Of a DNA stretch of 50,162 bases, positions 1 through 8,866 are shown piece after piece. Both the position numbers and the translations under genes were made by a program. Source of the DNA: Marinomonas agarivorans (lineage in GTDB: Bacteria > Pseudomonadota > Gammaproteobacteria > Pseudomonadales > Marinomonadaceae); contig NHNK02000021.1 of NCBI GenBank assembly GCA_002173415.2, positions 1-50,162 on the forward strand, read 5' to 3'. The notes under the pieces were generated by a model. It was not told the origin of the DNA. It did not search any database and saw only the letters and a program-made list of their open reading frames with translations. Position 1 is the first letter of the stretch. Every line of letters starts with the position of its first letter.

Positions 1-63
1 CCACTAGAGACATTGCTTGATGGAAAGTCGATCTGGGCTGAAAAGAATTTAGCTCAAATCTAA
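1..63 (+). CDS. IS481-family transposase, C-terminal tail (partial)
   Basis: The first 20 codons of the window are open and end at TAA 61-63. The peptide (PLETLLDGKSIWAEKNLAQI) resembles the C-terminal end of IS481-type DDE transposases, which often finish with a P-(L/M)-x-T-L-L-x-G-K-x-x-W-x-E-K pattern. The rest of the gene lies outside the window. An inverted repeat and a possible IS end follow directly. Only about 20 residues support the family call, so it is moderately secure. Confidence 0.55.
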   Translation, partial: PLETLLDGKSIWAEKNLAQI

Positions 64-64
64 A

Positions 65-120
65 CTGACAGTCACCGATTGAAAAACGGGCAACTGTCAG
101 ATCAAGTCTGAACTAGTACA
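65..120. mobile_element. Probable right end of the IS481-like element
   Basis: After the transposase stop there is an exact 8-bp inverted repeat (CTGACAGT at 65-72, ACTGTCAG at 93-100) that could form a terminator-like hairpin. The segment ending at 120 reads CTGTCAGATCAAGTCTGAAC then TAGTACA. Read on the other strand it starts TGT and contains ATCTGACAG, as expected for IS481-type terminal repeats. The exact boundary is inferred because the partner end is not in the window. Confidence 0.4.
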
Positions 121-162
121 CATAAAGTTTACTACTTCCTTCTTGAAGAGTTCAGGCTTCTT

Positions 163-417
163 TCAATAGTGATATCGACACTGAACAATGTAAATCGTGT
201 TGCTTTCTACTTTATAAACCAAACGATGTTCTCTATCTACTCGTCTTGAATAATAGCCAGACCAGTTATGTTTAAGTGGCTCTGGATCACCTAACCCTTC
301 AAAAGGCTGTCGGCTAATGTCTTTAATTAATAGGTTAATACGTTTAAGTGTTTTTTTATCTTTTTGTTGCCAGTAAAGGTAATCTTGCCATGCATTTTCA
401 GCCCAAGAAATAATCAT
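163..417 (-). CDS. yoeB: YoeB family mRNA-interferase toxin
   Basis: An 84-residue protein, the same length as E. coli YoeB and collinear with it. It carries the FEGxGxPEPLKHNxSG core and the RYHY C-terminus. The residues known to matter for ribosome-dependent mRNA cleavage in YoeB (Glu46, Arg65, His83, Tyr84) are present at the same numbers, so the toxin looks active. The start codon overlaps the end of the antitoxin gene by 4 bases (ATGA), implying translational coupling. It is the second gene of a minus-strand yefM-yoeB operon next to an IS end. Confidence 0.95.
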   Translation of the reverse strand: MIISWAENAWQDYLYWQQKDKKTLKRINLLIKDISRQPFEGLGDPEPLKHNWSGYYSRRVDREHRLVYKVESNTIYIVQCRYHY

Positions 418-668
418 TCTTCGATTAATTCTCTGTCTGTTGTCTTCCCTGCTTCTACTTCCGCAATGGCTTCATTTAAGCGTGATGCATTTTTAGGACT
501 CGCCATAAGGTAGGCAGTTTCTTCATAGGCTTGAAAGTCTTCTAAGCTTATTAAAACCGCTGGCTTCCCACCCTGACGTGTAATAATGACAGGTTTATGA
601 TCATCATTCACTTTGTCTAGCGTGCTCGCTAGATTCGTTCTGAATGCTGAATAGCTTAACGTATCCAT
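414..668 (-). CDS. yefM: YefM (Phd/YefM family) antitoxin
   Basis: An 84-residue antitoxin that neutralises YoeB and represses its own operon. The N-terminal half (MDTLSYSAFRTNLASTLDKV, then PVIITRQGGKPAVLISLEDF) is the Phd/YefM DNA-binding fold. The acidic C-terminal part (about residues 55-84, ending TTDRELIEE) would wrap the toxin. The ATG lies at 666-668, preceded on the minus strand by an AGAGGTGA ribosome-binding site at about 674-681. The upstream DNA holds five GTAC motifs, listed separately as the operator. Confidence 0.93.
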   Translation of the reverse strand: MDTLSYSAFRTNLASTLDKVNDDHKPVIITRQGGKPAVLISLEDFQAYEETAYLMASPKNASRLNEAIAEVEAGKTTDRELIEE

Positions 669-690
669 AATAAGTCACCTCTCTAATCAA

Positions 691-740
691 GTACGTAGAA
701 TTGTACTTGTACTTATTTTTGTACGCAATGTTTGATGTAC
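691..740 (-). promoter_or_regulatory. Putative YefM/YefM-YoeB operator with five GTAC cores
   Basis: GTAC occurs at 691-694, 703-706, 709-712, 721-724 and 737-740, just upstream of yefM. In E. coli, YefM-YoeB binds palindromes with a TGTACA core whose centres are 12 bp apart. Here two pairs (691/703 and 709/721) have exactly that 12-bp spacing. The sites overlap where the operon promoter should lie, consistent with autorepression. The match is read directly; binding is inferred from the family. Confidence 0.65.
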
Positions 741-786
741 GAATTAAATTTCAATTTGTAGAGAGAAAGTTAGCAGAAAGGCAAAG

Positions 787-945
787 TCAGGTGTTCTTAT
801 ACACAGTCGACCTATGGGCAATTTTTACGACATTAATGACCAATACATCGTCCCTAATATCATAAATAATTCTATATAATCCCTGTCTTGCTCTGTAAGT
901 TTCTAACCTAGAGAGTTTGATGCAGCCCACTGCTCTTGGGTTTTC
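787..945 (-). pseudogene. RelE/ParE-family toxin remnant lacking its N-terminus
   Basis: On the minus strand, an open stretch of about 52 codons encodes a typical RelE C-terminal half: ENPRAVGCIKL, then TYRARQGLYRIIYDI, then VVKIAHRSTVYKNT and stop. RelE proteins are usually 85-95 residues. The first 30-40 residues are missing, and in this frame a TAA stop lies only 12 bases upstream of the first homologous codon, with no start codon between. It directly follows the RHH antitoxin gene (the antitoxin stop is at 948-950), so the normal antitoxin-toxin order is kept. It looks like a toxin inactivated by an internal deletion. Confidence 0.8.
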
Positions 946-947
946 AA

Positions 948-1193
948 TTAAACATTACCTTCTATTTTGCCATCTGCTTTCAGCTCATTTAGAAACACTT
1001 CGTATGACACTTCTGGTTCTTTAACACGATCTGAAACAGCGGCTAAGTCTTCTTGATCTTCCCGCATTAATAGACGCACAGCTTCATCAATTAATTCAGA
1101 AACAGAGACATCAGAAGACGCCGCACGCATTTTTAACGCTTGATGGATAGTTGGTTCAAAATAAACGGTGGAGCGCTTTGATAAGTTACTCAT
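948..1193 (-). CDS. Ribbon-helix-helix (CopG-type) antitoxin
   Basis: An 81-residue protein. Residues 6-45 (RSTVYFEPTIHQALKMRAAS, then VSVSELIDEAVRLLM) form a CopG/MetJ ribbon-helix-helix DNA-binding motif. The acidic C-terminus ends in the YEVFLNELKADGKI pattern often seen just before RelE-type toxin genes. The following toxin is truncated, so this antitoxin may be orphaned and survive as an autorepressor or as an anti-toxin against related toxins elsewhere. The ATG is at 1191-1193. Confidence 0.8.
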   Translation of the reverse strand: MSNLSKRSTVYFEPTIHQALKMRAASSDVSVSELIDEAVRLLMREDQEDLAAVSDRVKEPEVSYEVFLNELKADGKIEGNV

Positions 1194-1322
1194 AATATGA
1201 CTCGTATATTTATTAATCGATCACAACATCATAGCGCTACGGCATCAAAACATCAATTTAATCTTATAGAGCACACAACACCTTTCCTTTTTAAGCCTGC
1301 CGCCTAGCTGTATTACGTCTCT

Positions 1323-3161
1323 CTACCTAGTTTGTGCATCAATAGCATCCTCTACTGCGAACCGCATATGTTCGTTGTCTGCAACAGGAATGGATTTTAA
1401 AAACTGAACAATACTTCCTGATGACGTCATTTTCCCCATTGCCTCTACCATACGACGCTGGCTTAGCTCTTTTGAGTCAGGGAACGCTGCAACCATCAAT
1501 TCAAACGCTGGGTAGTCTATTAACGCTAATGCTTCTATCGCATCATCCGGCACTTTGTAATCGAAGTCTTCCAAGCTTTTTATCAGCAAGTTAATCGCGT
1601 CAGGGTCGGTGCTTTTAATATTACTAAGAATAGTAATTAAGGCTTTTTTTCGTTGACTTCTATGCACTGAGCTCGACATTGCTTGTGCTCGATCAAGTAA
1701 TCGAATCACACTTTTTTCAACACCGCTCGCCTTATTACCATAGGCGACCAAGTATTCTAGGTAAGTATTTTGCTCAGCAGGTGTTAAGTCACGATTGAAA
1801 ACCTGCTCTATACACTCTGTTGGCTGACACAAGTTCGTTGCGGGTAAATTGTATTTAAGTAAAAACAGATTTTTTGTTGAAGCAGCAATACGTTGTGACT
1901 CAACAATATAGGCAAATTGGTTTGGGTAGCTTTTCAATAACTCTTTGAGGTGTTGATTATCGTGAGACTGACGTTCTAAGCTTCGCTTTTCATTCATTAG
2001 CGGTCTCACTAGTCCATACAAAGCCCCTATTGCCCGACTATCAAGCTGCTCAAGATCGGTGTTGGTTAGAAAGTGCTTAATCACTTTATCTGCAAGTTCG
2101 GTCAGCTCAGGATTTTTTGTCGTGACGGCTTTGCTGTGGCCTTTTTCATAAATCTTTCTAACAAGGGATGCCTGCTTATTTTTGTCTGATAGCACTTCGG
2201 CATAGTCAAGGTAAAGCTGGGCGACAAGTTGGGCATGATTCTTCAATGATGCTTTGATAATGGCATTCACAACTTTTTCGGTATCAATAGTTGGTTCGCC
2301 AAGTTTGCCATTTTCTGACAATTGAAGAACATCATCTATTTTTTCTTGGTAAGACTCTGATTCAAGGTTTGATAATGAGCGCAACACATGAAAGACGTAT
2401 TTTGCTGGTATACGCTGAATCTCTTTTTTAATTGTCTCCCACTCATTACCTATAATATCGCCATTTTGACGGATGGCGTAATAAATCACTTTTGGCATCA
2501 ATTTTGGTAGATCATAAGACTCTGCCTGATTAAGTTGGGCAAAAATAAACGTTTGGTAATCTGCGATAGGATAATCGGTATCCGCTGTGAGTGCGGATAA
2601 AATCGTGTATTGCCATTGATTGCAGCCTTCATCAAAGTGCGTTGTTAATGCAATATCAACCAACGCTTGATTACGCTCCATATTTGCAGGCTTCTTCAAC
2701 AGCGCAGTGACTTTTTCTTTATTTGCAGTACAAAGGTCTGGTTGATTGGAAGCCAATGCGTTTATTGCACCAGTCACACCATCTGGATCCACCTCGATAC
2801 TTGCTTTTATGTAAAAGGTTTCACCATTCCATTTTTCTTCTAATATCTTTGTTTTTGTCAGTGCTTGAGAAAAAGTGCTGAAGTTGGAAAGCACGTCTTG
2901 CTTGAGCTGGCCTTCGTTATACGACTCAATATTACTAAAACTGGCTTGTACTTGAATACCAACCTCTTCTATCACCGCTCTTTGCAATTGCTCCAGTGCG
3001 GCTTTTCTAGCACTCACTTTTGAATCATTTTCGCTGGCGTTGTAGGTATAATCTCGCACAAAAACAACAGGATCAGCATGAAGAACAGCAGCATGACTCA
3101 ACCCAAGTAAAAAGAGGAATGAAACAATGAGTCTTGAGTAAAGTCTGGGTAAATTATTCAT
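1323..3161 (-). CDS. Large exported protein of unknown function, helical repeats
   Basis: 612 residues with a clear Sec signal peptide (hydrophobic core about 11-24, likely cleavage after LHA at about residue 29). Residues 31-130 hold a segment rich in ARKAALEQLQRAV-like helices, loosely reminiscent of the N-terminal domain of FlgT and related periplasmic proteins. The remainder is almost all alpha-helical and looks like degenerate HEAT/ARM or TPR repeats; the C-terminal 130 residues are most HEAT-like (for example LLIKSLEDFDYKVPDDAIEA). Four cysteines lie near positions 142, 179, 443 and 448. It stands alone downstream of a 156-bp gap from prmC. I do not recognise a specific family; a periplasmic scaffold role is only a guess. 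Confidence 0.6.
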   Translation of the reverse strand: MNNLPRLYSRLIVSFLFLLGLSHAAVLHADPVVFVRDYTYNASENDSKVSARKAALEQLQRAVIEEVGIQVQASFSNIESYNEGQLKQDVLSNFSTFSQALTKTKILEEKWNGETFYIKASIEVDPDGVTGAINALASNQPDLCTANKEKVTALLKKPANMERNQALVDIALTTHFDEGCNQWQYTILSALTADTDYPIADYQTFIFAQLNQAESYDLPKLMPKVIYYAIRQNGDIIGNEWETIKKEIQRIPAKYVFHVLRSLSNLESESYQEKIDDVLQLSENGKLGEPTIDTEKVVNAIIKASLKNHAQLVAQLYLDYAEVLSDKNKQASLVRKIYEKGHSKAVTTKNPELTELADKVIKHFLTNTDLEQLDSRAIGALYGLVRPLMNEKRSLERQSHDNQHLKELLKSYPNQFAYIVESQRIAASTKNLFLLKYNLPATNLCQPTECIEQVFNRDLTPAEQNTYLEYLVAYGNKASGVEKSVIRLLDRAQAMSSSVHRSQRKKALITILSNIKSTDPDAINLLIKSLEDFDYKVPDDAIEALALIDYPAFELMVAAFPDSKELSQRRMVEAMGKMTSSGSIVQFLKSIPVADNEHMRFAVEDAIDAQTR

Positions 3162-3214
3162 GAACTATCCTTTTAAATTTGCTCAGTTTGAGCCACGTAT
3201 TTTTCGCTTGAAAG

Positions 3215-3272
3215 TGTGTTTCGGTTAAAAGCTTTTTTTGCTTAAAAATGTGTTTCGCTTAAAAGCTTTTTC
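3215..3272. repeat. Two imperfect direct repeats of about 24 bp
   Basis: The motif TGTGTTTCG(G/C)TTAAAAGCTTTTT occurs at 3215-3239 and again at 3249-3272, a 34-bp offset. A weaker echo (cttacttaaag units) follows at 3303-3330. The region lies between prmC and the exported protein gene. Each copy has an AAAAGCTTTT core palindrome. No coding function is seen; it may act on the promoter of the downstream minus-strand gene. Confidence 0.55.
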
Positions 3273-3317
3273 GCCTGCAAGGATTACGCATTTAGCTAGA
3301 GTCTTTACTTAAAGCCT

Positions 3318-4178
3318 TTACTTAAAGTAAGCCCCTAGTGTCACTCTATCATTACCGCCATAGTCTTTACGGGTTTCGATCGACTGATAGCCGTACTTTG
3401 CCAGAATGTGGCGAGCTTGATTACCTTGCTCAAAACCATGCTCAAAAGCCAACCAACCGCCAGATTTCAGGTATTGACGAGCCTGATCCGCAATCAACTC
3501 AATATCGGCATAGCCGTTCTTGTCAGAAATTAACGCTGTTCTGGGCTCAAAACGTAAGTCGCCTTGATCAAGGTGGTGATCTTGAGGGTCAATATACGGT
3601 GGGTTTGCAACAATTAGATTAAAGTCATTCGTTTGGATACTTGCAAACCAGTTACTTTGCTGTATTTGTACATTCAAGCCCAGTTTTTCATTATTACGTT
3701 TCGCTAGCGCAACCGCATCTTCAACTAGGTCTACCGCTTCTACATAGGATTTCTTTCTTTCATAAGCGAGAGCAAGAGCAACAGCGCCTGTACCTGTTCC
3801 CAAATCGAGCACCTTTGGCGCCTCAATCGCGTCAATGAGAGCAAGCCCAGTCTCTACTAATATTTCAGTATCCGCTCGAGGAATGAGGGTACTATCACTG
3901 ACTTCAAGATCAAACGCCCAGAACGCTTGGTAACCGAGAATGTAAGCAATGGGCTTTCCTTCCATCCTCTGGTTAAGCAACACCAAAAATTGCTCAATAT
4001 CGTCAGTCGACAATTCCTTTTCTGGCCAAGTGTAGAAATAGGGAATGTTTACACCAAGCACATGAGCAAGCAGTATTTCAACATCCAATTTCGCCGTCTC
4101 ACCCGAGTAAGAGTGCGCTAAATCAAGTTGTTGAATACTGCGTTTGATGAGTTGTTCAATAGTCAACTTATTGGCCAT
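3318..4178 (-). CDS. prmC: Peptide chain release factor N5-glutamine methyltransferase
   Basis: Methylates the glutamine of the GGQ motif of release factors 1 and 2 using S-adenosylmethionine, which speeds translation termination. The protein has the helical N-terminal domain (about 1-100), the linker with [11 protein letters not shown], the SAM-binding [16 protein letters not shown] motif and the substrate-binding NPPY motif that defines the family. The ATG at 4176-4178 gives 286 residues, close to the usual 277; a GTG two codons upstream (4184) is possible. It overlaps the end of prfA, its substrate gene, by about 11 bases, the usual conserved arrangement. Confidence 0.95.
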   Translation of the reverse strand: MANKLTIEQLIKRSIQQLDLAHSYSGETAKLDVEILLAHVLGVNIPYFYTWPEKELSTDDIEQFLVLLNQRMEGKPIAYILGYQAFWAFDLEVSDSTLIPRADTEILVETGLALIDAIEAPKVLDLGTGTGAVALALAYERKKSYVEAVDLVEDAVALAKRNNEKLGLNVQIQQSNWFASIQTNDFNLIVANPPYIDPQDHHLDQGDLRFEPRTALISDKNGYADIELIADQARQYLKSGGWLAFEHGFEQGNQARHILAKYGYQSIETRKDYGGNDRVTLGAYFK

Positions 4179-5259
4179 CACCACTCAAAGTGGCAAGTTG
4201 TTCTGCCTGATGCTCGTTAATCAGCGGCTGTAATAAGTTATCCAAATCACCTGTAATAATTTCATCTAGTTTATAAAGTGTTAGATTAATACGGTGATCC
4301 GTGACACGGCCTTGTGGGTAGTTGTAGGTGCGAATACGCTCAGAGCGGTCGCCGCTGCCAACCAGTGATTTACGGGTTTCAGATTGCTGTGCCGCCAACT
4401 TTTCTTCTTCTGCCGCTTGCAGTCGAGAAGCCAGCAACGCCATCGCCTTTGCTCGGTTTTTATGCTGAGAACGTTCGTCCTGACATTCAACAACCACCCC
4501 TGTTGGGATGTGTGTCAGACGAATTGCCGAATCCGTTTTGTTAACGTGCTGACCACCAGCACCTGACGCTCGAAACGTATCAACACGTAAATCCGCTTTA
4601 TTGATTTCAATCGCATCTTGCCCATCCATTTCTGGCATCACCGCCACAGTACAGGCCGAAGTATGAATACGACCTTGGGATTCGGTAGCAGGAACACGTT
4701 GCACCCGATGAGCACCAGACTCAAATTTTAGCAGTGAGTAAGCCCCTTCGCCGACAATGCGGGCAATGACTTCTTTATAGCCACCATGCTCACCTTCATT
4801 TGCGCTAATTAGCTCAACTTTCCAACGTTGACTCTCGGCAAAACGTGAGTACATGCGGAATAAATCACCAGCAAAAATAGAGGCTTCGTCACCACCTGTA
4901 CCTGCACGAACCTCAAGAAAGACGTTACGTTGATCATTCGGGTCTTTAGGCAATAACAGTTTTTGCAGTTCGAGTAACACTTCCTCTTTTTGGCTGTTGC
5001 CCGCTTTTAATTCCTCTACCCCCATTTCTTTTATATCTGGGTCAGAGTCTGTCATCATGACTTCCGCTTCTGCTATGTTTTCTTCTATTTGCTGATATTC
5101 TTCAAAGCATTTCACCACAGGCTCAAGCTCTGCGTACTCTTTTGAATAAGCACGAAACAAGTCTTGATTCATGATAATTTCTGCATCACTCAATAACGCG
5201 GCAAGTTCTTCATAACGATCTGCGAGGTTTTCGAGTTTCAGTTTGATGGATTCTTTCAT
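4168..5259 (-). CDS. prfA: Peptide chain release factor 1
   Basis: Recognises UAA and UAG stop codons and triggers peptidyl-tRNA hydrolysis. 363 residues, near the E. coli length of 360. The catalytic GGQ is within [18 protein letters not shown]. The codon-recognition tripeptide region ([20 protein letters not shown]) identifies RF1 rather than RF2. It sits in the conserved hemA-prfA-prmC order, starting 11 bp after the hemA stop and overlapping prmC, so the three genes are very likely one transcript. Confidence 0.97.
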   Translation of the reverse strand: MKESIKLKLENLADRYEELAALLSDAEIIMNQDLFRAYSKEYAELEPVVKCFEEYQQIEENIAEAEVMMTDSDPDIKEMGVEELKAGNSQKEEVLLELQKLLLPKDPNDQRNVFLEVRAGTGGDEASIFAGDLFRMYSRFAESQRWKVELISANEGEHGGYKEVIARIVGEGAYSLLKFESGAHRVQRVPATESQGRIHTSACTVAVMPEMDGQDAIEINKADLRVDTFRASGAGGQHVNKTDSAIRLTHIPTGVVVECQDERSQHKNRAKAMALLASRLQAAEEEKLAAQQSETRKSLVGSGDRSERIRTYNYPQGRVTDHRINLTLYKLDEIITGDLDNLLQPLINEHQAEQLATLSGDGQ

Positions 5260-5270
5260 TATTAAGTCTT

Positions 5271-6548
5271 CTATTTATTATCGCTGTCTTTGTTATCGTT
5301 AATACCAAGCACTTGTTGGGCAATATCTAACGCTTGCGTGTCTTCATTTGCTCCAGCCTCACGTAAAAATAGAGTTGGATCATGGATTAACTTATTCATT
5401 AAATTGTGTGCCATTTTTTTCAAGATTTCTTCTGGTGCTTGACCTGATTCTAGAAGCTTTATGGCCTTGTTATACTCTGTACTTTTAATATCTTCTGCAT
5501 TGTTTCGATACGCAACAATCAGGTCGGATACTTTCCGAGATTCCAAGCTACGGCGAAATTCGGCAACACCATTATCAATAATTTGTTCCGCACTTTTGGC
5601 CGCATCTTGGCGAGCTTTTACGCCTTCCTCGATGACCGAATGCAAATCATCGACAGTATAGAGATAAACATCTTTAACCTCTTCTACTTCTGGTTCAATA
5701 TCACGAGGGACGGCAATATCAACTAATAACATTGGATTATGACGTCGCTTGGCAATGGCTTTTTCCACTAGCCCTTTGCCGATGATAGGCAATTGACTTG
5801 CCGTGGACGATATCACTAAATCTGCTTGAGGTAAGTAATCACTTATTTCGGAAAGCAAGATTGCTTCAGCGCCAATTTCGGTTGCCAGTACTTTGGCCCT
5901 TTCTAGCGTCCTGTTTGCTACGATAATACGTTTCACACCGCTTTCTTTAAGGTGCCGAGAGACCAATTCGATTGTTTGACCTGCTCCAATAAGAAGCACT
6001 GTACTGTTTTTTACATCAGCAAAAATACGTTGGGCAAGGCTAACTGCAGCAAAAGCGATAGAAACAGGGTTTTCGCCAATAGCCGTATCCGTTCTTACTT
6101 TCTTAGCAATGGAAAAAGTTCTTTGAAAGAGAGCTTGCAATTGTGAACCGATGTACTGGCCTTCATGAGAAATTGCATAGGCGGACTTAATTTGCCCAAG
6201 TATCTGAGGTTCGCCAAGAATTAATGAATCTAAGCCAGCAGCAACACGCATAATATGGCGGACACTGTCGTCTTCATAATACGAATAACAAAATGGTTTT
6301 AAACTAGCGCTTTCAATAACATGGTATTGACTAAGCCAATTAATTAAGTGACTCGCCTCTATCGAATCGTCTGTTGAGCAATAAAGTTCCGTACGATTAC
6401 AAGTAGAAACAATTATGGCTTCTTCTGCATATTTTTGAGATATCAAAGAGGATAGAGCGTCAAAAACTTGCTCGGGGGCAAACGCAATTTTTTCTCTTAT
6501 AGCAACAGGTGCAGTCTTGTGGTTAACACCCACTGTAATTAGCGGCAT
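5271..6548 (-). CDS. hemA: Glutamyl-tRNA reductase
   Basis: First enzyme of C5 tetrapyrrole synthesis: reduces glutamyl-tRNA(Glu) to glutamate-1-semialdehyde with NADPH. The start at ATG 6546-6548 gives the classical N-terminus [15 protein letters not shown] and places the catalytic cysteine at residue 50 ([10 protein letters not shown]), exactly as in E. coli. The Rossmann motif reads [15 protein letters not shown], with Gln where most family members have Glu (GAGET). The C-terminal dimerisation helices end with [17 protein letters not shown]. About 425 residues. It is divergent from the TPR lipoprotein gene and heads hemA-prfA-prmC. An ATG 18 bases upstream is in frame but would add a non-conserved extension. 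Confidence 0.97.
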   Translation of the reverse strand: MPLITVGVNHKTAPVAIREKIAFAPEQVFDALSSLISQKYAEEAIIVSTCNRTELYCSTDDSIEASHLINWLSQYHVIESASLKPFCYSYYEDDSVRHIMRVAAGLDSLILGEPQILGQIKSAYAISHEGQYIGSQLQALFQRTFSIAKKVRTDTAIGENPVSIAFAAVSLAQRIFADVKNSTVLLIGAGQTIELVSRHLKESGVKRIIVANRTLERAKVLATEIGAEAILLSEISDYLPQADLVISSTASQLPIIGKGLVEKAIAKRRHNPMLLVDIAVPRDIEPEVEEVKDVYLYTVDDLHSVIEEGVKARQDAAKSAEQIIDNGVAEFRRSLESRKVSDLIVAYRNNAEDIKSTEYNKAIKLLESGQAPEEILKKMAHNLMNKLIHDPTLFLREAGANEDTQALDIAQQVLGINDNKDSDNK

Positions 6549-6951
6549 TCTGGGAACTCTTCTCAAATACAGACATCATAGCAATAGCATAAATTCAATG
6601 TTTAATTGGTTAAAACCATGATCGAAACTATCGCTTCTTAGTAGATATAAAGGTTTCGTATTATACGTGGAAAACCTGACATTGCGCACCCCATCAACCA
6701 AATTAATGTGCGAAATAATGGCGCTGTTTTAGATAAAAAATAAAGAGAATGATAATAAATCGGATCTGATAGGGTATAATTCGTCAAAAAGTAACGTTGC
6801 TGACTTTTTGGAAATATGATTCATCAATGTCTTCCTTAATAAGCGCAAACCTAACAGGATTATAAATATTATGCGACGTAGTCATTCTGGCAATAGCACT
6901 CATGTTTTTACCTATCGATTTTTACTGAGTGCTCGCAAACAAGCCATGTTA
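6549..6951. promoter_or_regulatory. Divergent promoter region hemA / TPR lipoprotein
   Basis: About 400 bases without a confident gene. A TATAAT hexamer at 6775-6780 reads toward the plus-strand lipoprotein gene. On the minus strand a TATAAT (complement at 6660-6665) reads toward hemA. Neither has a good -35, so these are tentative. A Fur-box-like stretch lies at 6745-6763 (13 of 19 positions by eye). Codons 6871-6951 are open in frame with the lipoprotein gene but are probably untranslated leader. Confidence 0.4.
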
Positions 6952-8817
6952 ATGACAAAACTACTGAAAAGCACCTTTATCGCACTATTGTCTTTGTTGC
7001 TATTCGCCTGTCAAACTATCATGCCTCCTGCGAAAGAAACATTAGACACAGCATTAATTGCACCAGAGCTCCCCTCGCCTCAAGAGCCAGACATCATCCC
7101 AGATACCACTATCGAAACAGAACCAGATAGTATAAAGCCACAATCACCTTACTCTATGAAAGAATCGGTAGTCGATAAAACAGCCATCAGCAATATTGCC
7201 GACAGTATTAGGGCTGAGTTTACGATAAGGCGTGGAGACCTAAATGATGCCTATCAAGGTTATTTTAAAATTGCACAAGAAACTCAAGACAAAAAGGCAA
7301 TCAAACGTGCTGCTGAGATTGCATCCGCTTTAAATAATATTAACTATATCGCGCAAAGTAGCGAATACTGGCTCACTCTTGACCCTAAAGAGCAACAGGC
7401 TTACCAACTGCGATTTCAAGCACTGATTAGCACAAGTCAGACAAAAGAAGCCGCACAATTACTTGTTAAAGCAATGAATAATAATTTGCAAACGAGCTTT
7501 GTTAATCAGGAAGTAAGCCGCAACTCTCGTGAAGTAGAAAAGATAAACACCATTGCTGATGCAATTAGTCTATTGCCCGAGCTCTATCGTAATCGACTTG
7601 ATATTTTAACCGTGGAAACCAGAATTAATTTTATTCAGGGAGATATTGAGCAAGCAATAGAGAATGTAAGAGCATTACAAAGTCGCCAAGGAAAAAAATC
7701 TGTTAGTGCAGATATGTACCTCATCCTTGCTTTTAGTCAAAATCAATCTGGGCTGCCAATAGACGCTATAAAAACACTGGAAGAAGCGGTTCGCTACCAT
7801 CCAGATAATTTACGTCTATTAACGCCATTGTTAGATTTTCTTTTAGTACAAGGCCAACTAGAAAGAGCAGATTATTACTTCGAAAAAGCCTCTTTAGAAC
7901 GACATCAAAAATCACAACTGACCTTAAGTTATGTTGGTCAAATGATCGAAAACAACTTTGTTGAAAACGCTCTTGATCAGCTAAATGAATTTGACTACCA
8001 ATCCAGTGGCTTAGCAGATCAATTCCATTTCCTTAAGGCAAATGCATTGGCGTTAGTCGATAGAAAGGAAGAAGCGCTAGTCCATCTTCTACAAACAAAT
8101 GGCATTTTAAAAAGCAATGCAACCCAACAAGCGGCATTATGGATGTACGAACTGAATCAAAGTGAAAAAATTAACAATATGATTCTAAGCCGCATTAATG
8201 TCCCAAATGGTTTGGATATGGTTTTAGAAATCACATCACTGCATGAAGAGTTTAAGCGTTTAGATCTAGCCGATGAACTACTCTTTTTAACACTACAAAG
8301 ATACCCAGATAGCGACAATATTCGTTACAGACGCGCACTCGTTAACGAACAAATTGGATTGTGGTTTGAAACAGAAAAAGAGTTGCGATTCTTAATCAAA
8401 AAAGATGCACAGAATGCTCAATACTTAAATGCCCTCGGCTATATGTTATTAAGTCAACCTCCTCGGTTGGATGAGGCTATGACGTTTATTAAATCCGCTC
8501 ACCGTTTATCACCAGAAGATCCAGCAATTATAGATAGCTTAGGTTGGGGGTATTACTTACAAGGCAATCTTGAGTTAGCGATCAACTACTTACAAGAGGC
8601 ATGGAATTTGCTTAATGACCCAGAGATAGGCGCACATTTAGGAGAAGCGCTTTGGATGCGAGATGCAAACAAAGCAAGTGAAGTTTGGCAAAAATCATTT
8701 GAGATCGATAGCAGTCACAAAGTTTTATTGGAAACGATACAACGCCTGATGCCTGACTCCCCACTCTTGCAAAAAGAAACACAGACAGAAAACACACTCA
8801 CAACAGAAAACTCATAG
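6952..8817 (+). CDS. Tetratricopeptide-repeat lipoprotein
   Basis: A TPR protein found next to hemA and lolB in pseudomonad-like genomes. From the ATG at 6952 it is 621 residues and begins with a lipoprotein signal (MTKLLKSTFIALLSLLLFAC), with a lipobox cysteine about residue 20, so it should be anchored to a membrane facing the periplasm. A Pro-rich linker is followed by many TPR units, clearest toward the C-terminus (for example LNALGYMLLSQPPRLDEA and IDSLGWGYYLQGNLELAI). An in-frame upstream ATG at 6871 has an AGGA at 6857 but would bury the signal peptide, so I prefer 6952. The function is unknown; TPRs suggest protein-protein contacts. Confidence 0.8.
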   Translation: MTKLLKSTFIALLSLLLFACQTIMPPAKETLDTALIAPELPSPQEPDIIPDTTIETEPDSIKPQSPYSMKESVVDKTAISNIADSIRAEFTIRRGDLNDAYQGYFKIAQETQDKKAIKRAAEIASALNNINYIAQSSEYWLTLDPKEQQAYQLRFQALISTSQTKEAAQLLVKAMNNNLQTSFVNQEVSRNSREVEKINTIADAISLLPELYRNRLDILTVETRINFIQGDIEQAIENVRALQSRQGKKSVSADMYLILAFSQNQSGLPIDAIKTLEEAVRYHPDNLRLLTPLLDFLLVQGQLERADYYFEKASLERHQKSQLTLSYVGQMIENNFVENALDQLNEFDYQSSGLADQFHFLKANALALVDRKEEALVHLLQTNGILKSNATQQAALWMYELNQSEKINNMILSRINVPNGLDMVLEITSLHEEFKRLDLADELLFLTLQRYPDSDNIRYRRALVNEQIGLWFETEKELRFLIKKDAQNAQYLNALGYMLLSQPPRLDEAMTFIKSAHRLSPEDPAIIDSLGWGYYLQGNLELAINYLQEAWNLLNDPEIGAHLGEALWMRDANKASEVWQKSFEIDSSHKVLLETIQRLMPDSPLLQKETQTENTLTTENS

Positions 8818-8866
8818 CAACATACTGTAGTGACATTTGTAGTAGTATTAATTGGAAAATAATTTA

